Shown: positions 34,533-45,265 of the stretch, piece by piece
Position numbering within the stretch: position 1 is the first letter of the stretch
How the letters are laid out: each line of letters begins with the position of its first letter
From: Platerodrilus igneus
Taxonomy: Eukaryota > Arthropoda > Insecta > Coleoptera > Lycidae
Direction: 5' to 3'
Length of the DNA stretch: 64,000 bases
Assembly (NCBI GenBank): GCA_036346225.1
Contig: JARFIW010000003.1
Coordinates: forward strand, 8,832,001-8,896,000
Position numbers and translations under genes: made by a program
Notes under the pieces: generated by a model
Seen by the model: the letters and a program-made list of their open reading frames with translations, nothing else
Database searches by the model: none
Told to the model about the DNA's origin: nothing

Positions 34533-34783
34533 TGTTTTGTCATAGAAAGCCAGGAATTTAAGGAATTTAATTAATATGGCAAATGCACAATAAATATGAG
34601 AAGTTATGTAGGCAGGAATAATTGTGAACTTACCAAATTAAGTGGTGTGCACTAAATTACTTCAACTTCGGAAGAGATGAACCACACGCTTGGAGAATCA
34701 ATTGAACACACACACTTGTCTTATCACTTTTGTCCTTACCATTAACGGTGCGCGAGTATATCGGACACGAAATGGCGCAAACA
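34533..34783 (-). repeat. 5' LTR of BEL/Pao copy A
   Basis: 251 bp, the direct repeat of 24856-25095, followed by the CGTACG target duplication at 34784-34789. Confidence 0.85.
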
Positions 34784-34789
34784 CGTACG

Positions 34790-36520
34790 TAATAAGAAAT
34801 TGCTGTTATTAAGTTATCATACAGCTGCATAAAGGTCCATCAACCCCCCCCCCCCCTCCCAGTTGACTGATTTTAATCAAAGCCTAGCACCCGATTGCTT
34901 AGAGCTAGCAAGAGTTAGCACTACCAACTTTAGAGCTAGCACCTAAGCCGTTTCGAAAACATGACCAATTATATTGGCTCCATAGCTAAGCAGTATATGC
35001 TTAGACCTAAAACCACCGATTTTAGATCTAGCACTAACACCGTTTCAGAAATATGGCCAATTATATGCAAGAGCGGCCAACTTTACGCTAACCCCCACCA
35101 GTTCTTCGATTTACTATAAAACCTAGCACTACATAGCTTAGACCTTAGAGCTAGCACCAGTCACCATATCTGTTATCCTATTCCTCTCTTGGATGTTCCC
35201 TTAAATAAACCATCCCAGTAATTTTATTAATCCTATAATTGTTATTATTTGGTTCTCTCTCAATCATTATATTGTAACAGCAATAATTTCTAACAATATT
35301 ATTTGCCGACATTACCGCTATAAATTCGCTAATTTTAGTATTTACTAAACAACGTTTATTCTATTATTGATTCTAGTACTCTTGTATATTTAATAACCCA
35401 ACAAATTTCAAGGTACATTACAATTTCAATTGGAATTACAATCTACAACGTATTATGTGGTTCCAGCTGATAACATATTTACAAACCATTTTCGCGCGCT
35501 CCTTGCTCTTTAGTTATAATATCTAAAATATCGGAGTTCGATCGTCTATTCGTAACAGGTAGTCACTTTTCGTTTTCTTGCTGAAGAGAAAAGTCGCTTG
35601 CTGTTATCAGATAGGCAAGATGGCGCCGGAAATTATGTTTTTCTGGCGAAAACGCCGAAATAGAATAAGTAGATAGTTAAAAGTTGTCTAACACAACTCA
35701 TGTGTTAATATAACTCCATCTTCGCAACGTGCAACTTAGATTATGCTCAAGTCAAATTTTACTTTCATGGAACCCATTTATTATATAAATTTGTATGCAG
35801 TTATGTTGGACAAAATTGGATTTTTGGTCCGCATCTAGACATGCTGTGAATTGTTGGTTGAACAACATGTGGTTAAAGGTTAACAGGTCAGTTGCCTCCA
35901 TTTGGTAAGACTATTTAATTTGTTAAGTTTATGCTGCGTTGTACGATGACTCATTCCGTATATATGTAGTGATTTCTTGAAAGGTTGTAAATAACATTGT
36001 ATTGCTGTATGAATCAACTATTTGTTCGTTCATGAACAATTTTGTGAAATATTTTGTTAAAAAAAGGGTTATCCACTTTCTAAATTCCTTGATGTTCATA
36101 ACTAATAGAACACTTTTACATAATTAGTGATGTGCTCAAATTTATAAATTATTCCTGAGCTTTACCGGCTTTATATAAAAAAACGTATTATGTACAGATA
36201 AGTAATTGTTTGTTAGTTACAAAGTCAAGTTCAATATTCAATTTTAGTGATACTGTTTATCTTGTTTACTTCAAATTACGTGTCAAGATGTTCACTTAAT
36301 AAAACCTAAAACCAGAAAGGTGAAGGTTAAGCCGAAATTTCATATTTAATAACTTTGTTGAAAGTTGAGTAATTCTAAAAGAAATGTAAGGTCTTTCGTA
36401 ACACTACCCCAGACTATTAATTATTAAAATAAATGTTGTAACATAAAATCACGAATCATATTAAGACTTAGTAGTAATTAAAGCTTGAAATTTTGTTTTA
36501 CTCCCTTTGTGTAAGACATG
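34790..36520. other. noncoding DNA with short repeats
   Basis: No gene is supported. It holds a run of 13 C at 34844-34856 and a degenerate repeat at about 34905-35165 built on GAGCTAGCAC and ACCGTTTC...ATATGGCCAATTATAT (a unit at about 34930 recurs at about 35019). The rest is AT-rich without visible structure. Confidence 0.6.
34905..35165. repeat. degenerate tandem repeat with GAGCTAGCAC motifs
   Basis: Several imperfect units around TTAGAGCTAGCAC and GGCCAATTATAT with a spacing near 90 bp. Units are diverged, with no coding potential. Confidence 0.6.
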
Positions 36521-36524
36521 GAAA

Positions 36525-37973
36525 CTACACTAATAAGAAGTCTAAGTCTAGATGTTCTAGTTGCATTGGTTTCTTGATGCTTTCGTCGTTTTCGGGTTGT
36601 GTAATCTTGAAGTGTAGTTCCGGTAAATTTGCGGATTTCTTCGTTACTGCTGGATTTTGGTATACTCGAATAATTTCGCCTTTTAATTTCAAATAGAAAT
36701 CTTTTTTTATGGTGAATACTTTGCTTCTAATTAAGGCTAAATTGTTTTCGTCTTGGATGCAATGAGTGGTTGCTATTACATCTTGCTGAAATACAGCAAT
36801 CCGTTCGTTGTCCGTGACTTTCTGAATTTTCATATTCGTAATTTGTACTGGTTTTGGATCACAATCTCATAGTGATTAGAGAATCTTAATAGTTGTACTT
36901 TACGAGGGCTGTCTGTTTGAATAGCTGTTGCCGTTAATGATCGACATAGATATTGACTCGGTGCTACTTCCTTGCATTTTTCATTCGTAAAACCATACCT
37001 AAGTTCATTCAGGAAAAGAAACTTGGTTTTAGGGATAATAACTTGATACCTGCTAGTAAATTTTATGGGGAAAGCAATTAATGATAATAATTATAAATGT
37101 TAACCAGTACAATGGGGATTTCTATTAAAAACGTAATTTCGTGATTCTTTACGTAACCTTTTACTATGACCATATTTCAAATAAAAGTATGTTAGATTCT
37201 GTTACTTCAAACGGTAGTTTACTGCTAGTTATAAGTGATCTAATCCTTAATAATTCATTTAATAAATCGATTGGCTCTATAATACTAGGGTGTAATGTAT
37301 TTAGTTTAGCAAATGTTACAGCGTTTTCGAATGTGGCTAAAATTTGATGAATTACAGTAAGAGTTAATATCATTTGATTAAATATCGTGTTAAATTTGAT
37401 TAAATCTCGCATTCCTAGCATTGTGGTTTGCATGTTACTTTCAAGAGTTAATATTCTGTTTGTTATACTATATCGGTTCTTTACTATCTTTCTTAATGTA
37501 TCGTTCAATTTTATTATGGTTGATTGCGTTAAAGATATTTAATTTCTAACAATGGTTTTTGTGTCATTCTGGTTTTCAATTAAGTGTTGTATTGCGTCGC
37601 CGTATCGTTCTGCATTTTGGTTGTCTTAATTACCTGTGATAGCTTTTATAATATTACCTAATCCGTTAATAAATCCTTTTTTTCGTCTTGTGATTTGGCC
37701 TGTTGGTATTAATCTATTGAACTTATCGTCTGTGTTTTTTAAGATGTTTTCCATTATACTATTGTAGTTTAGCATTTCTATCGCGTATTCTTTCCAAATT
37801 TTAGCTGTGTCCATTAATTGTTTCAGTCTGTAGTAGTTGTCTCTAATTATATAAAATTCTTGTTTTGATTCTGTTAAATCAAATTTCTGTGCGAATGTCC
37901 AGTAATCTATTGTGTTTTGCATACCTCCCAATGTTACTGGTAGTATACCGGGGTTGTTTTTTATATCTTCCAC
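36525..37973 (-). pseudogene. env-like gene of the errantivirus fragment, broken and truncated
   Basis: An envelope fusion protein relic resembling the F-type envelope shared by errantiviruses and baculoviruses. In the first piece (37973-37626) a basic furin-type site (RRKK) is followed directly by a glycine-rich hydrophobic stretch starting GFINGLG, the layout of a cleaved fusion protein. Helical sequence follows in the second piece (37508-37164), and a cysteine-containing ectodomain in the others (to 36525). The pieces are in different frames and the C-terminal membrane anchor is missing, so no protein can be made. In the family it mediates membrane fusion. Confidence 0.7.
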
Positions 37974-38029
37974 TATTATGTCGTTGTCATTCGTTCTACC
38001 TGGGTGGAGGTTGATGGCAAGGGTGATGG

Positions 38030-38935
38030 CTATCTATCTGAAATTACAGGGTGTCTTAAATTCTTTAAGTGAATGTATTTTACGATCTTTCCGTTATCTA
38101 CTATGGCTACATTTTTATCTAATATTTTTTTAATCTTAAACGGACCTAAATTTCTAGGGGCCGTTTTGTGTCTCTTACCTTTAAAATTCCTTTTGTACAC
38201 GGTTTGTCCTACTGAAAATCTATTTATATTGGCGTTCTTGTTGCGGGTTTTTGTACTACGTTTTTTATCGTTATCTAATTTATTTTTTACATTATCATAA
38301 ATTATTTTTAATTTTTCTTTGTGGTCTCTAGCATACTGTTGGTATACTTCTTTATTGTAGTGTATATCGTAAGGGTTGCGGGAATCTGAGTGTCCTAATG
38401 TTAATTCGAGGCGTGTAAAATTAGTTGAGTGGATTGTGTTGTTGTAGGCAATTAGTGCATATGACATTAAATTAGTGATATGCTCTTTCTTATAGGTTAA
38501 TCTTAACAGTCTAACTTGTTCTAATAAGGTTAGGTGTAATCTTTCAATTAGTCCATTTGATTCCGGGTGATTTTCTGTTATAAAATAAATTTTTATTTTA
38601 TGGCGTTCTAGGGTATTTTGTATTGTCTCGTTCCTAAATTCGCTGCCATTGTTTCGGGTGTACCGTAAAATATAAAGTATAGTAAGAATCCTTTGGTTAC
38701 ATTGATACTATTTTTTAAGTGATGGGTATCGCTTGGCCTACTTTGGTGAATGCGGCTACGATTGTTAAAAAGTTTTGAGTTTCTACTACCAAAGTGTCTG
38801 CATGTAATTTTTGAAAAGGTTTATCGGATGTTTTAGTTAACATTAAGGGTACTTTTGGAAGTGATCCGTCGTATTTTGCTTTGTTGCATAATTCACATTG
38901 GTTGATGAAATCCGTGGTTAATTCTTTCATGTCCT
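38030..38935 (-). pseudogene. integrase of the errantivirus fragment, broken
   Basis: Two open pieces. 38930-38715 has the end of the zinc-binding domain (NQCELCNKAKY) and the start of the catalytic core (KLHADTLVV, first aspartate). 38467-38030 has the C-terminal region (YALIAYNNTIHST, TVYKRNFKGKRHKTAPRNLG), a basic beta-barrel-like tail. The middle of the core, with the second aspartate and glutamate, is broken at 38470-38710. Confidence 0.75.
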
Positions 38936-39251
38936 TAAAGTAATTATCTTCTTACGAGTTGTTTTAATGTTTCATTCATTTTACGATGGTTGGTTTCGAA
39001 TTAAGTCATTTATTTTATTTGGGTCATCTAAAGTTATTAGTTTTCGTGTACATCTGATGATATCGGGTCCTGAATTATTAAATAAACAAATATATAATTT
39101 TGAAAATCTTTTGTATAAATGTTCTGTGGTGAAATAAAAGTAAACGTTTTTCTCTGGGGTATATTCTTTCAAAATTTTAATTATCTGCTCTTCGTTATCG
39201 TCATTCGTTATTTGAATTTTGATATATTTTCTTATTATTTGTTTTTGTATA

Positions 39252-40490
39252 TTATAATGGATTGGGGTTGGTTAAAACTTCGGTAACCATGAATTGATTT
39301 GGTTTTGTGTCTATCGCTTCATTTAAAATTTTAATTGCAATTTTCGGTTCGTCGTTTTGCGTTGAGTGTATGGTTTCTATTTCTTCTGGGTCCTCCCTAA
39401 TTTCTGTTTCGTCTACGTTACCTATAACTGACTCTGTTTCTTTTGCGTTAAGTTGTATTCTGCTTAGTGAATCTGCGTTATTGTTATACATTCCTTTTTA
39501 TATATATACATAATTTCATAGTCGTATTCTTCTAGTCTAATCCTCCATCTCTGTAATTTTGAATTTAGTTCTTTGAGTTTGCATAACCATACTAATGGTC
39601 TCTGGTCGGTGTATATGTAGAATTTCCTTCCAGAAAGGTATGGTCTAAAATATTTTGTTGTCCAAATTATGGCTAATAGTTCTTTCTCAATTGTGCTGTA
39701 CTTTTGTTCTGTTTCATTTAGTGTTCGTGGCTCAATACTGCGCGTAATGCAACGTTAGATGCGTCGGTTGTTAGTATAAATGGTTTTGAAAAATCGGGAT
39801 ATTCTAGTATAGGGTGATTTGTAAGGATACATTTAATTTTTTCTACCGCTTTGATAAATTCTGGGGTGTGTTCGATCTTATTATCTTTCTTTAAACAATT
39901 GGTCAATGGTTTGGTTATTTGTGCATAACCTTTGATGAATTTTCGGTAATAACCACTGAATCCTAAAAATTTTTTAATTTCTTTATTAGTTTTTGGTAAG
40001 GGGTAATTTATTACTGCATTTGTTTTATCTGGATCTGGCATAATACCTTGTAGGGTTATTATGTGTCCTAAAAATGATTTTTGTAGAAATTCACTTTTAT
40101 CTAATTGATCCTTGAAATGAGCTTTTCGTAATCATTCAAAAACTTCTCTTAATCTTTCAATGTGTTCTACAAGTGATGTCGAATATACGATTATAGCGTC
40201 CAGTACACAAGACATTTTCCGTTGTGTATCCCTCTTAAAATGTTATCCATAGCTCTTTGAAAAGTGGCTGGTGCGTTCTTTAATCCAAACGCCATGCGTC
40301 TGTATTCATAGTGTCCTCTAGCTGTACAGCATGCAGTTTTAGTTGTGTTTTTCTTGTCCATCTCCACTGGGTGGTATCCTAAGGCGAGGTCTAATGTCGA
40401 AAAATATTGACACTTTCCTAATTTGCCTAGAATCTCGGTGATATTGGGTAGTGGGTATTTATTGTCTACCATTTTCTTGTTTAGTTTTCT
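39252..40490 (-). pseudogene. RT and RNase H of the errantivirus fragment, broken
   Basis: RT starts abruptly ([13 protein letters not shown] at about 40472) and keeps [15 protein letters not shown] and [17 protein letters not shown]. At the catalytic YxDD box (about 40200) the frame shifts, so the box is destroyed. The thumb and connection (40041-39718) show FLGFSGYYRKFI and the RNase H start [15 protein letters not shown]. RNase H continues in another frame, and an acidic linker (39491-39252) leads to integrase. Confidence 0.8.
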
Positions 40491-40498
40491 ACAAAATA

Positions 40499-41345
40499 CC
40501 GTGCGAATGTAACAAGTTTTACATAGGAGAAAGTTTCAGACCATTTGAAGTTAGATTATAAAAACATAAATCATATATAAAAAAAAGAAAATTTGAAAAA
40601 TCCATGATTTGCCAACATGCATGAGACTTCAGTCATAAAATAAAATGAGGAAGACGCAAAAATTATTGACAAAGAAAAAATCACCAAAAACAAAAAATCA
40701 ACGAAGCTGTTTATATAACCCTACATAAAAATAACTGCGTAGCAAACGAATATGTAACTTTTAGTAAACAATGGATTCTAATACTAAAAGAAATAACAAA
40801 AGAAATTACAAATGAAAATCAAATGCCCCCACTATCTAGGTAGCATTGCAACTTTTTCCTGGGTTTTCCTTGCAATATTAACATGAAATACAGCCTACGT
40901 ACATGATTTCTATTTATACGTACAACAACTAATTACATAACAATAGGCATATTGGCAGCGGTAACATAATAACACACTTCTTTAACAACCACTCCTGCAA
41001 CCATATAAATAGAAACATGTTTAAAAATGTTCCAATCATCAAGTTATTGCATTTTTATATGAAATTTGACTATATAAAAATTAATCAGCTGATTTCACAT
41101 TATGCGTACTGGCTAACCTTAAAAAGCCGTTCCCAGGACGCAACACAAATTGAAAGTACTCATTATTTTAAACTTTAAAATTTTCACCTAATGTATTCAA
41201 ATCAAAAATTAATAAAACAAAGTCACCTTCAATTTGTGTCATAAATGTCAAACTTAAAATTTTTTATTATTTTAACAAGGATCCTAGGTCATGGATCGAA
41301 ACGTAAATAAAGATCATTTTAACAAATATAAGTGGTTTTATTCCT
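40499..41345 (+). mobile_element. Penelope-like element 3' remnant with GIY-YIG endonuclease
   Basis: The plus strand reads, with a stop and shifts, [14 protein letters not shown], then ICQHAHET, EDAKIIDKEK and KNNCVANEYVTFSKQW (about 40510-40800). This is the C-terminal GIY-YIG endonuclease of Penelope-like elements (the YIG half and conserved downstream blocks). The RT part is missing. The 3' end includes GGATCGAAACGTAAATAAAG at about 41292, similar to the hammerhead-derived tails of this group, but a CTGATGA core is not seen. It directly abuts the errantivirus fragment, in opposite orientation. Confidence 0.6.
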
Positions 41346-41446
41346 AAGAAAGATTAAAAACCAAATAAATACCATTGTTGCTATTTAAAAAACGAAATGC
41401 CATGGAATATTAGTGAAAGCAGAAATTTAATAGAATTAGCTATGAC

Positions 41447-41719
41447 GTGAAATTGTATACGTTTCAAGGCATGCTTGAATTTTTTAGCTATTCGCCTCAC
41501 ATTGTAGTAGTACTTAATGAAATAGTTGATAGGAGAATATCTAGTTCTATTCCCACTGGCTGGAATTTCAATATTTGTGTGGTCAATATGGTGTATGAAT
41601 ACATAGACACATTAGTTGAACGTATGGAAAGCTTGAAACAAATCATAAATATCAAAACGTGCAAGCAAGCTTCTAGTATTTTACGAATTTTGATGAGTAA
41701 AAATCTTCTTTCTTGTTGA
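41447..41719 (+). CDS. unrecognised short ORF
   Basis: 90 codons with mixed hydrophobic and polar composition (for example IPTGWNFNICVVNMVYEYID), less low-complexity than the surrounding AT-rich DNA. It has no cysteine cluster or known motif. It is followed closely by another unrecognised frame, so both may be pieces of one old gene or element. It may also be chance. Confidence 0.2.
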   Translation: MKLYTFQGMLEFFSYSPHIVVVLNEIVDRRISSSIPTGWNFNICVVNMVYEYIDTLVERMESLKQIINIKTCKQASSILRILMSKNLLSC

Positions 41720-41757
41720 CCTTTTTTCATTATATCATACTACTACAAAAAGGAAAC

Positions 41758-41958
41758 ATGGATCCAACTGAAGCACAAAGATTTATAAATGTGTTTAAAT
41801 TTGGTATTAATAACATACGTAATAATAGAATAGAAACAGTCATTGAAGAGGCTTCAAAATCGGATACCACTCCTGCAGAAGCAAAACGACTTAATTGTCA
41901 ATCGGTTCTCCGTGCCGCTTGCATAGAAGTGTGCTACGCTATTGTAAATAACGCATAA
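41758..41958 (+). CDS. unrecognised short ORF
   Basis: 67 codons from ATG at 41758 (MDPTEAQRFINVFKFGINN...). The composition is protein-like and partly helical (ETVIEEASKSD, AEAKRLN). The start is preceded by AAAAAGGAAAC, a fair initiation context. I do not recognise it. Its relation to the preceding 41447-41719 frame is unknown. Confidence 0.25.
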   Translation: MDPTEAQRFINVFKFGINNIRNNRIETVIEEASKSDTTPAEAKRLNCQSVLRAACIEVCYAIVNNA

Positions 41959-42199
41959 GAACACTTTGCCTTAACTGATCATATAATAACCGTTTCACTT
42001 TTTTTTTTCTGAAGAACTTGTCAAATATCATAATAGATTTCAGACCACGAGTTGGATTTAACTTGCGTCATTTACCATACTTTAAATAAAAAACGCATCA
42101 GAACAGAGATATCCATATTATTAGACCAAGAGCTGGGAGTAAAATTACCTTCCTCATAAGATACCAAAGATTTGTTATTGTAAACGTGTAAGGTAGTCA

Positions 42200-42745
42200 G
42201 GTGCATAATTTAAGCCACCCACCTGCAACATCAAAACAGCCGCTTTTACCCACACTAACCTATCCGTTTCAATTTTTAAGTTCTGTAACTTATCTACTTG
42301 CTCCATACTTCTGACATTCCACGCTCCGACTTGCAAAATGTGGCCTACTCTTCCTTTAAACTTTCCGATCACATCCTTCAAAATAGTGTCCTCCCAGAGA
42401 TCTGAATGGGGGACTATTTTAACTCTGGAATCTTTTACTACAGGGGATGCCATCATCTTAATAAGAATTTAAGTACGCTGTGTACATGGGAAATATGTGG
42501 TGGTTTCCTGTTGTTTTCCACATCGTAGTAGTGTGTCTTAGAATGTCATATCGACCCCTATGGTCTCTGCTACTCTAAGTATCAAAAAGCTGCAGCCCTC
42601 TTTTGGAGACCTGTCATAGTCTGGTTCTGCGCTAAAGACCCTACTAGTTTGGTTGGGCCTGCAGTTTGGCTCTTTAGATCACAGGACCGCGGAAGCCATT
42701 CCACCTGTTCTAGTAATCTAGAGCTTCTTCAAGATGCAGGTCCAT
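42200..42745 (-). mobile_element. RTE-like LINE copy C, 5' fragment
   Basis: Minus-strand 5' end of the RTE-like family, starting at about 42745 (GGACCTGCATCTTG) and including the 5' leader. The start of the ORF follows (42456-42175: MMASPVVKDS..., then VGAWNVRSM, the first endonuclease motif with its asparagine). Homology is lost soon after, at about 42200. This copy is the best record of the family's N-terminus here. Confidence 0.65.
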
Positions 42746-42749
42746 TCGA

Positions 42750-43440
42750 AACGACACGCACAATTATATGAAGCTAAAGTGTATATTATTGTATACTTAC
42801 ATTTTTGGTTTTACCTTAGACAGTAGAAGCAGCATGTATATTCTACAGTCACTTGTAAGAATCCATGTGATAGAGCGAAAAGCTTTCGTTCCTATATATT
42901 CTCTTCAGTATAAACACCATATGTTGCCTCGTTTTAATTTTATTTTTATTCTATTGTTAAGTGGCGTTTAATAGCTATAGTTTAAATTTCAAGTTCACCG
43001 TAATTTTTTATACAGAGCTCATTTTCCTTAATTTAGGTTACTAAAAATTAGTGCAAGAGCTCTAATCGAGCACTATTTCTTACTTAAGAAAATCGTTATT
43101 TTGTGTGATTTTCCACTTACCAGCTTTTTGCAGTAGAAAAAGTCATTCTTGCCCCAATAATAATCCTTAAGCTTTTCCCATATATGTAGCTTGCCAAATG
43201 TTTAGATGTTCCTCTCGGCTCTTAGAAAATAATAGCTTAATGAAAAAATATCAATGTTAAAACCAAAGTAAAACACAATTGAAATTTATTTTATTGCTTA
43301 TAACAGAATGCCTCAAATCTTTCTGTATTAGTAGTTACTACGGTATCTTCAAAAGTTCGCTACTAGTCAGCTCTCCCAAAATTTTCCGTTTTGTATTATT
43401 TAAGTGATAATGATTCGAATGTTCTAGGAATAAATTTTGT
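42750..43440. other. noncoding DNA between LINE fragments
   Basis: AT-rich with no supported gene. The frame at 42768-42971 shows no motif. Confidence 0.5.
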
Positions 43441-43446
43441 TGTCGT

Positions 43447-45265
43447 TCTAAACGGACCTGCAGCTAGAAGAACTTGTATAATATTAGAACAGTAGGATGG
43501 ATTGCAGATTTCAGCGAGCTAGGAAGCTGAACTATAAATTTAACCAAATTAGTGAGGTTTTTAGTAAGGAACCAGACTAAGACATTGTCAGGGGGAGAAA
43601 GCATCGACTCTTTCGGTACTTAGAATGGCAGCAACCATAGAGGTCAGTATGACATTCTAAAAAACACTACTGCAATGTGGCAGGCAAAGGGAACCACCAC
43701 ATTACCACCATCATACGCAGCGTACCAAAAACTTTTTTAAAATGATGACATTCTTTGAGATAAAAGATTCCGGAGTTAAAATAGTACTACAGTGGGATTT
43801 CCGGAAGAGGATTACTTCAGATGATGTCATCAGCAAGCTTAAAAGAAAAATTGGAAACACTTTGCGAGTCGTCGGGGCATAGAATGTTAGAAGCATGAAG
43901 CGAGTAAGTAAGCTAAAGTATTTGAAAATTGAAATGGTTAGGTTTACGTTAGACATAGTAGGGATTAGCGAAGTTCGGTGGCCAGAGATAGGGGATTTTT
44001 GTAGCGGAGACTTTAGGGTAATTCATACAGAATCAGAGGAAAGAAATTTGGGTGTGGTGATAACTATATGAAAAAGATAGGATAATGTGTAGAAAACAAA
44101 AGAACGAAGGTGTACTTATGGTTACATTAGAATCTAAACCAGTGAATACATTAATAATACAAGTATACATGTCCACCTATAGCGACAGTGAAAGATAGAA
44201 GCCATCTACAAAGATACTGAAGACACACTAAGATAAAAGGCATGATAATTTAATAAATACAGAAGATTTTAATGCAGTAATAGGTGAGGGTAATGATGGA
44301 GTGGTAGAACGTTTATTTGGTTTAGGCACCAGAAATGACAACGGAAATAGCTTGGTAGAATTTTATGACAAACACAATTTAACCATCGCAAAAATATTAC
44401 TTCAAGGTCATGCTAGAAAACGATACGCGTGAAAAATACCAGGAGATATAGGAAGATATCTAATAAATTACATTCTTGTTAAACAATGGTATGGAAACCA
44501 AGTAAAAGACTGTAGAATGATCCCAGAAGCAGATATTGACACTGACGACAATATAGTAATTATGAAAGTTGCACTTAAATTTAAAAATTTGAAAAAGAAG
44601 GAACAGAAAAGATACTTTGACCTTGAGAAACTAAAAGATAAAGATACACACAAAAGACTTCAAGAAAAGTCAAACGAATTGTTGAAAGCCATCGGTAAGT
44701 TTTCTTATACTAAGGAAGCAGAATAGAATAATATTAAACCCAGCTTAGACATGGCTGCCAGAGATATTATAGGGTATAAACAACAAAAAAAAAGAAACCA
44801 TGGGTGACAAAAAAAATTTTGAATTTAATGGAAGAACTGCAAAAATACAATAACAAACCAGACGAAGCAGGGAACAGATATAAAGCGATAGAATGGGAAA
44901 TTATCCACAAATGTAGGAGAGTTAGAGAGCAACGGATTGAGGAAAAGTGCAAAGAAGAACAAACTAATATGGAAATTGAAAAAACGGGCGAAGCATACAA
45001 ACTAATTACAACGAATTTCAAGGATATAAAGCCTTATAGCAAAATCATAAGGGTGTGCAGAAGGAAACATCATTATAGAAAATGTAGATAAGTGGATAAG
45101 ATGGCAAGAATATATAGGGAATTTATATGCAGGAACAGAACAAAAAGCACTAGAACAGGAAACAGACATTGAAAAGGTTAACTTGAGATATCTTATACCT
45201 AGAGATGAATTTGAATAGGAAACAATGAAAGTATGCGTCCAATCAGTTAAAGGCCTGAACAACTA
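43447..45265 (+). mobile_element. RTE-like LINE copy D, internally deleted
   Basis: 5' leader (43447-43800), endonuclease in broken frames (RRVMNVRS-like start near 43870, NTLIIQVYMST near 44150, AVIGEGNDG near 44275), the endonuclease C-terminus (DTDDNIVIM near 44540) and the following basic region to about 45210. It then jumps directly to the family's 3' end (GGAAACAATGAAAGTATGCG at about 45217), so the whole RT is missing. It is a deletion derivative with both ends kept. Confidence 0.7.

Larger units (their letters stand above)
24856..34783 (-). mobile_element. BEL/Pao LTR retrotransposon copy A, with nested LINE
   Basis: A provirus bounded by LTRs at 24856-25095 and 34533-34783, both TG...CA, with the 6-bp direct repeat CGTACG at 24850-24855 and 34784-34789. 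The order on the minus strand is gag, protease, reverse transcriptase, RNase H and integrase, the BEL/Pao arrangement. A CR1/Jockey-type LINE interrupts the RNase H region (about 27163-31255). All frames are broken. The LTRs differ at roughly 7-9% of aligned sites by eye plus small indels, so the insertion is old. Confidence 0.85.
36525..40490 (-). mobile_element. errantivirus-like (Gypsy) endogenous retrovirus fragment, pol-env
   Basis: A minus-strand fragment with RT, RNase H, integrase and an envelope gene, in the order of insect errantiviruses. It starts inside RT (about 40490), so gag, protease and the 5' LTR are absent, and stops inside env (about 36525) before any C-terminal anchor or 3' LTR. 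Both edges are therefore truncations. Frameshifts and stops occur in all genes, so it is an old inactive copy. Confidence 0.8.

Noticed and set aside
34905..35165. CRISPR-like array
   Set aside because: Units are degenerate, spacing is irregular, and the context is a eukaryotic genome.
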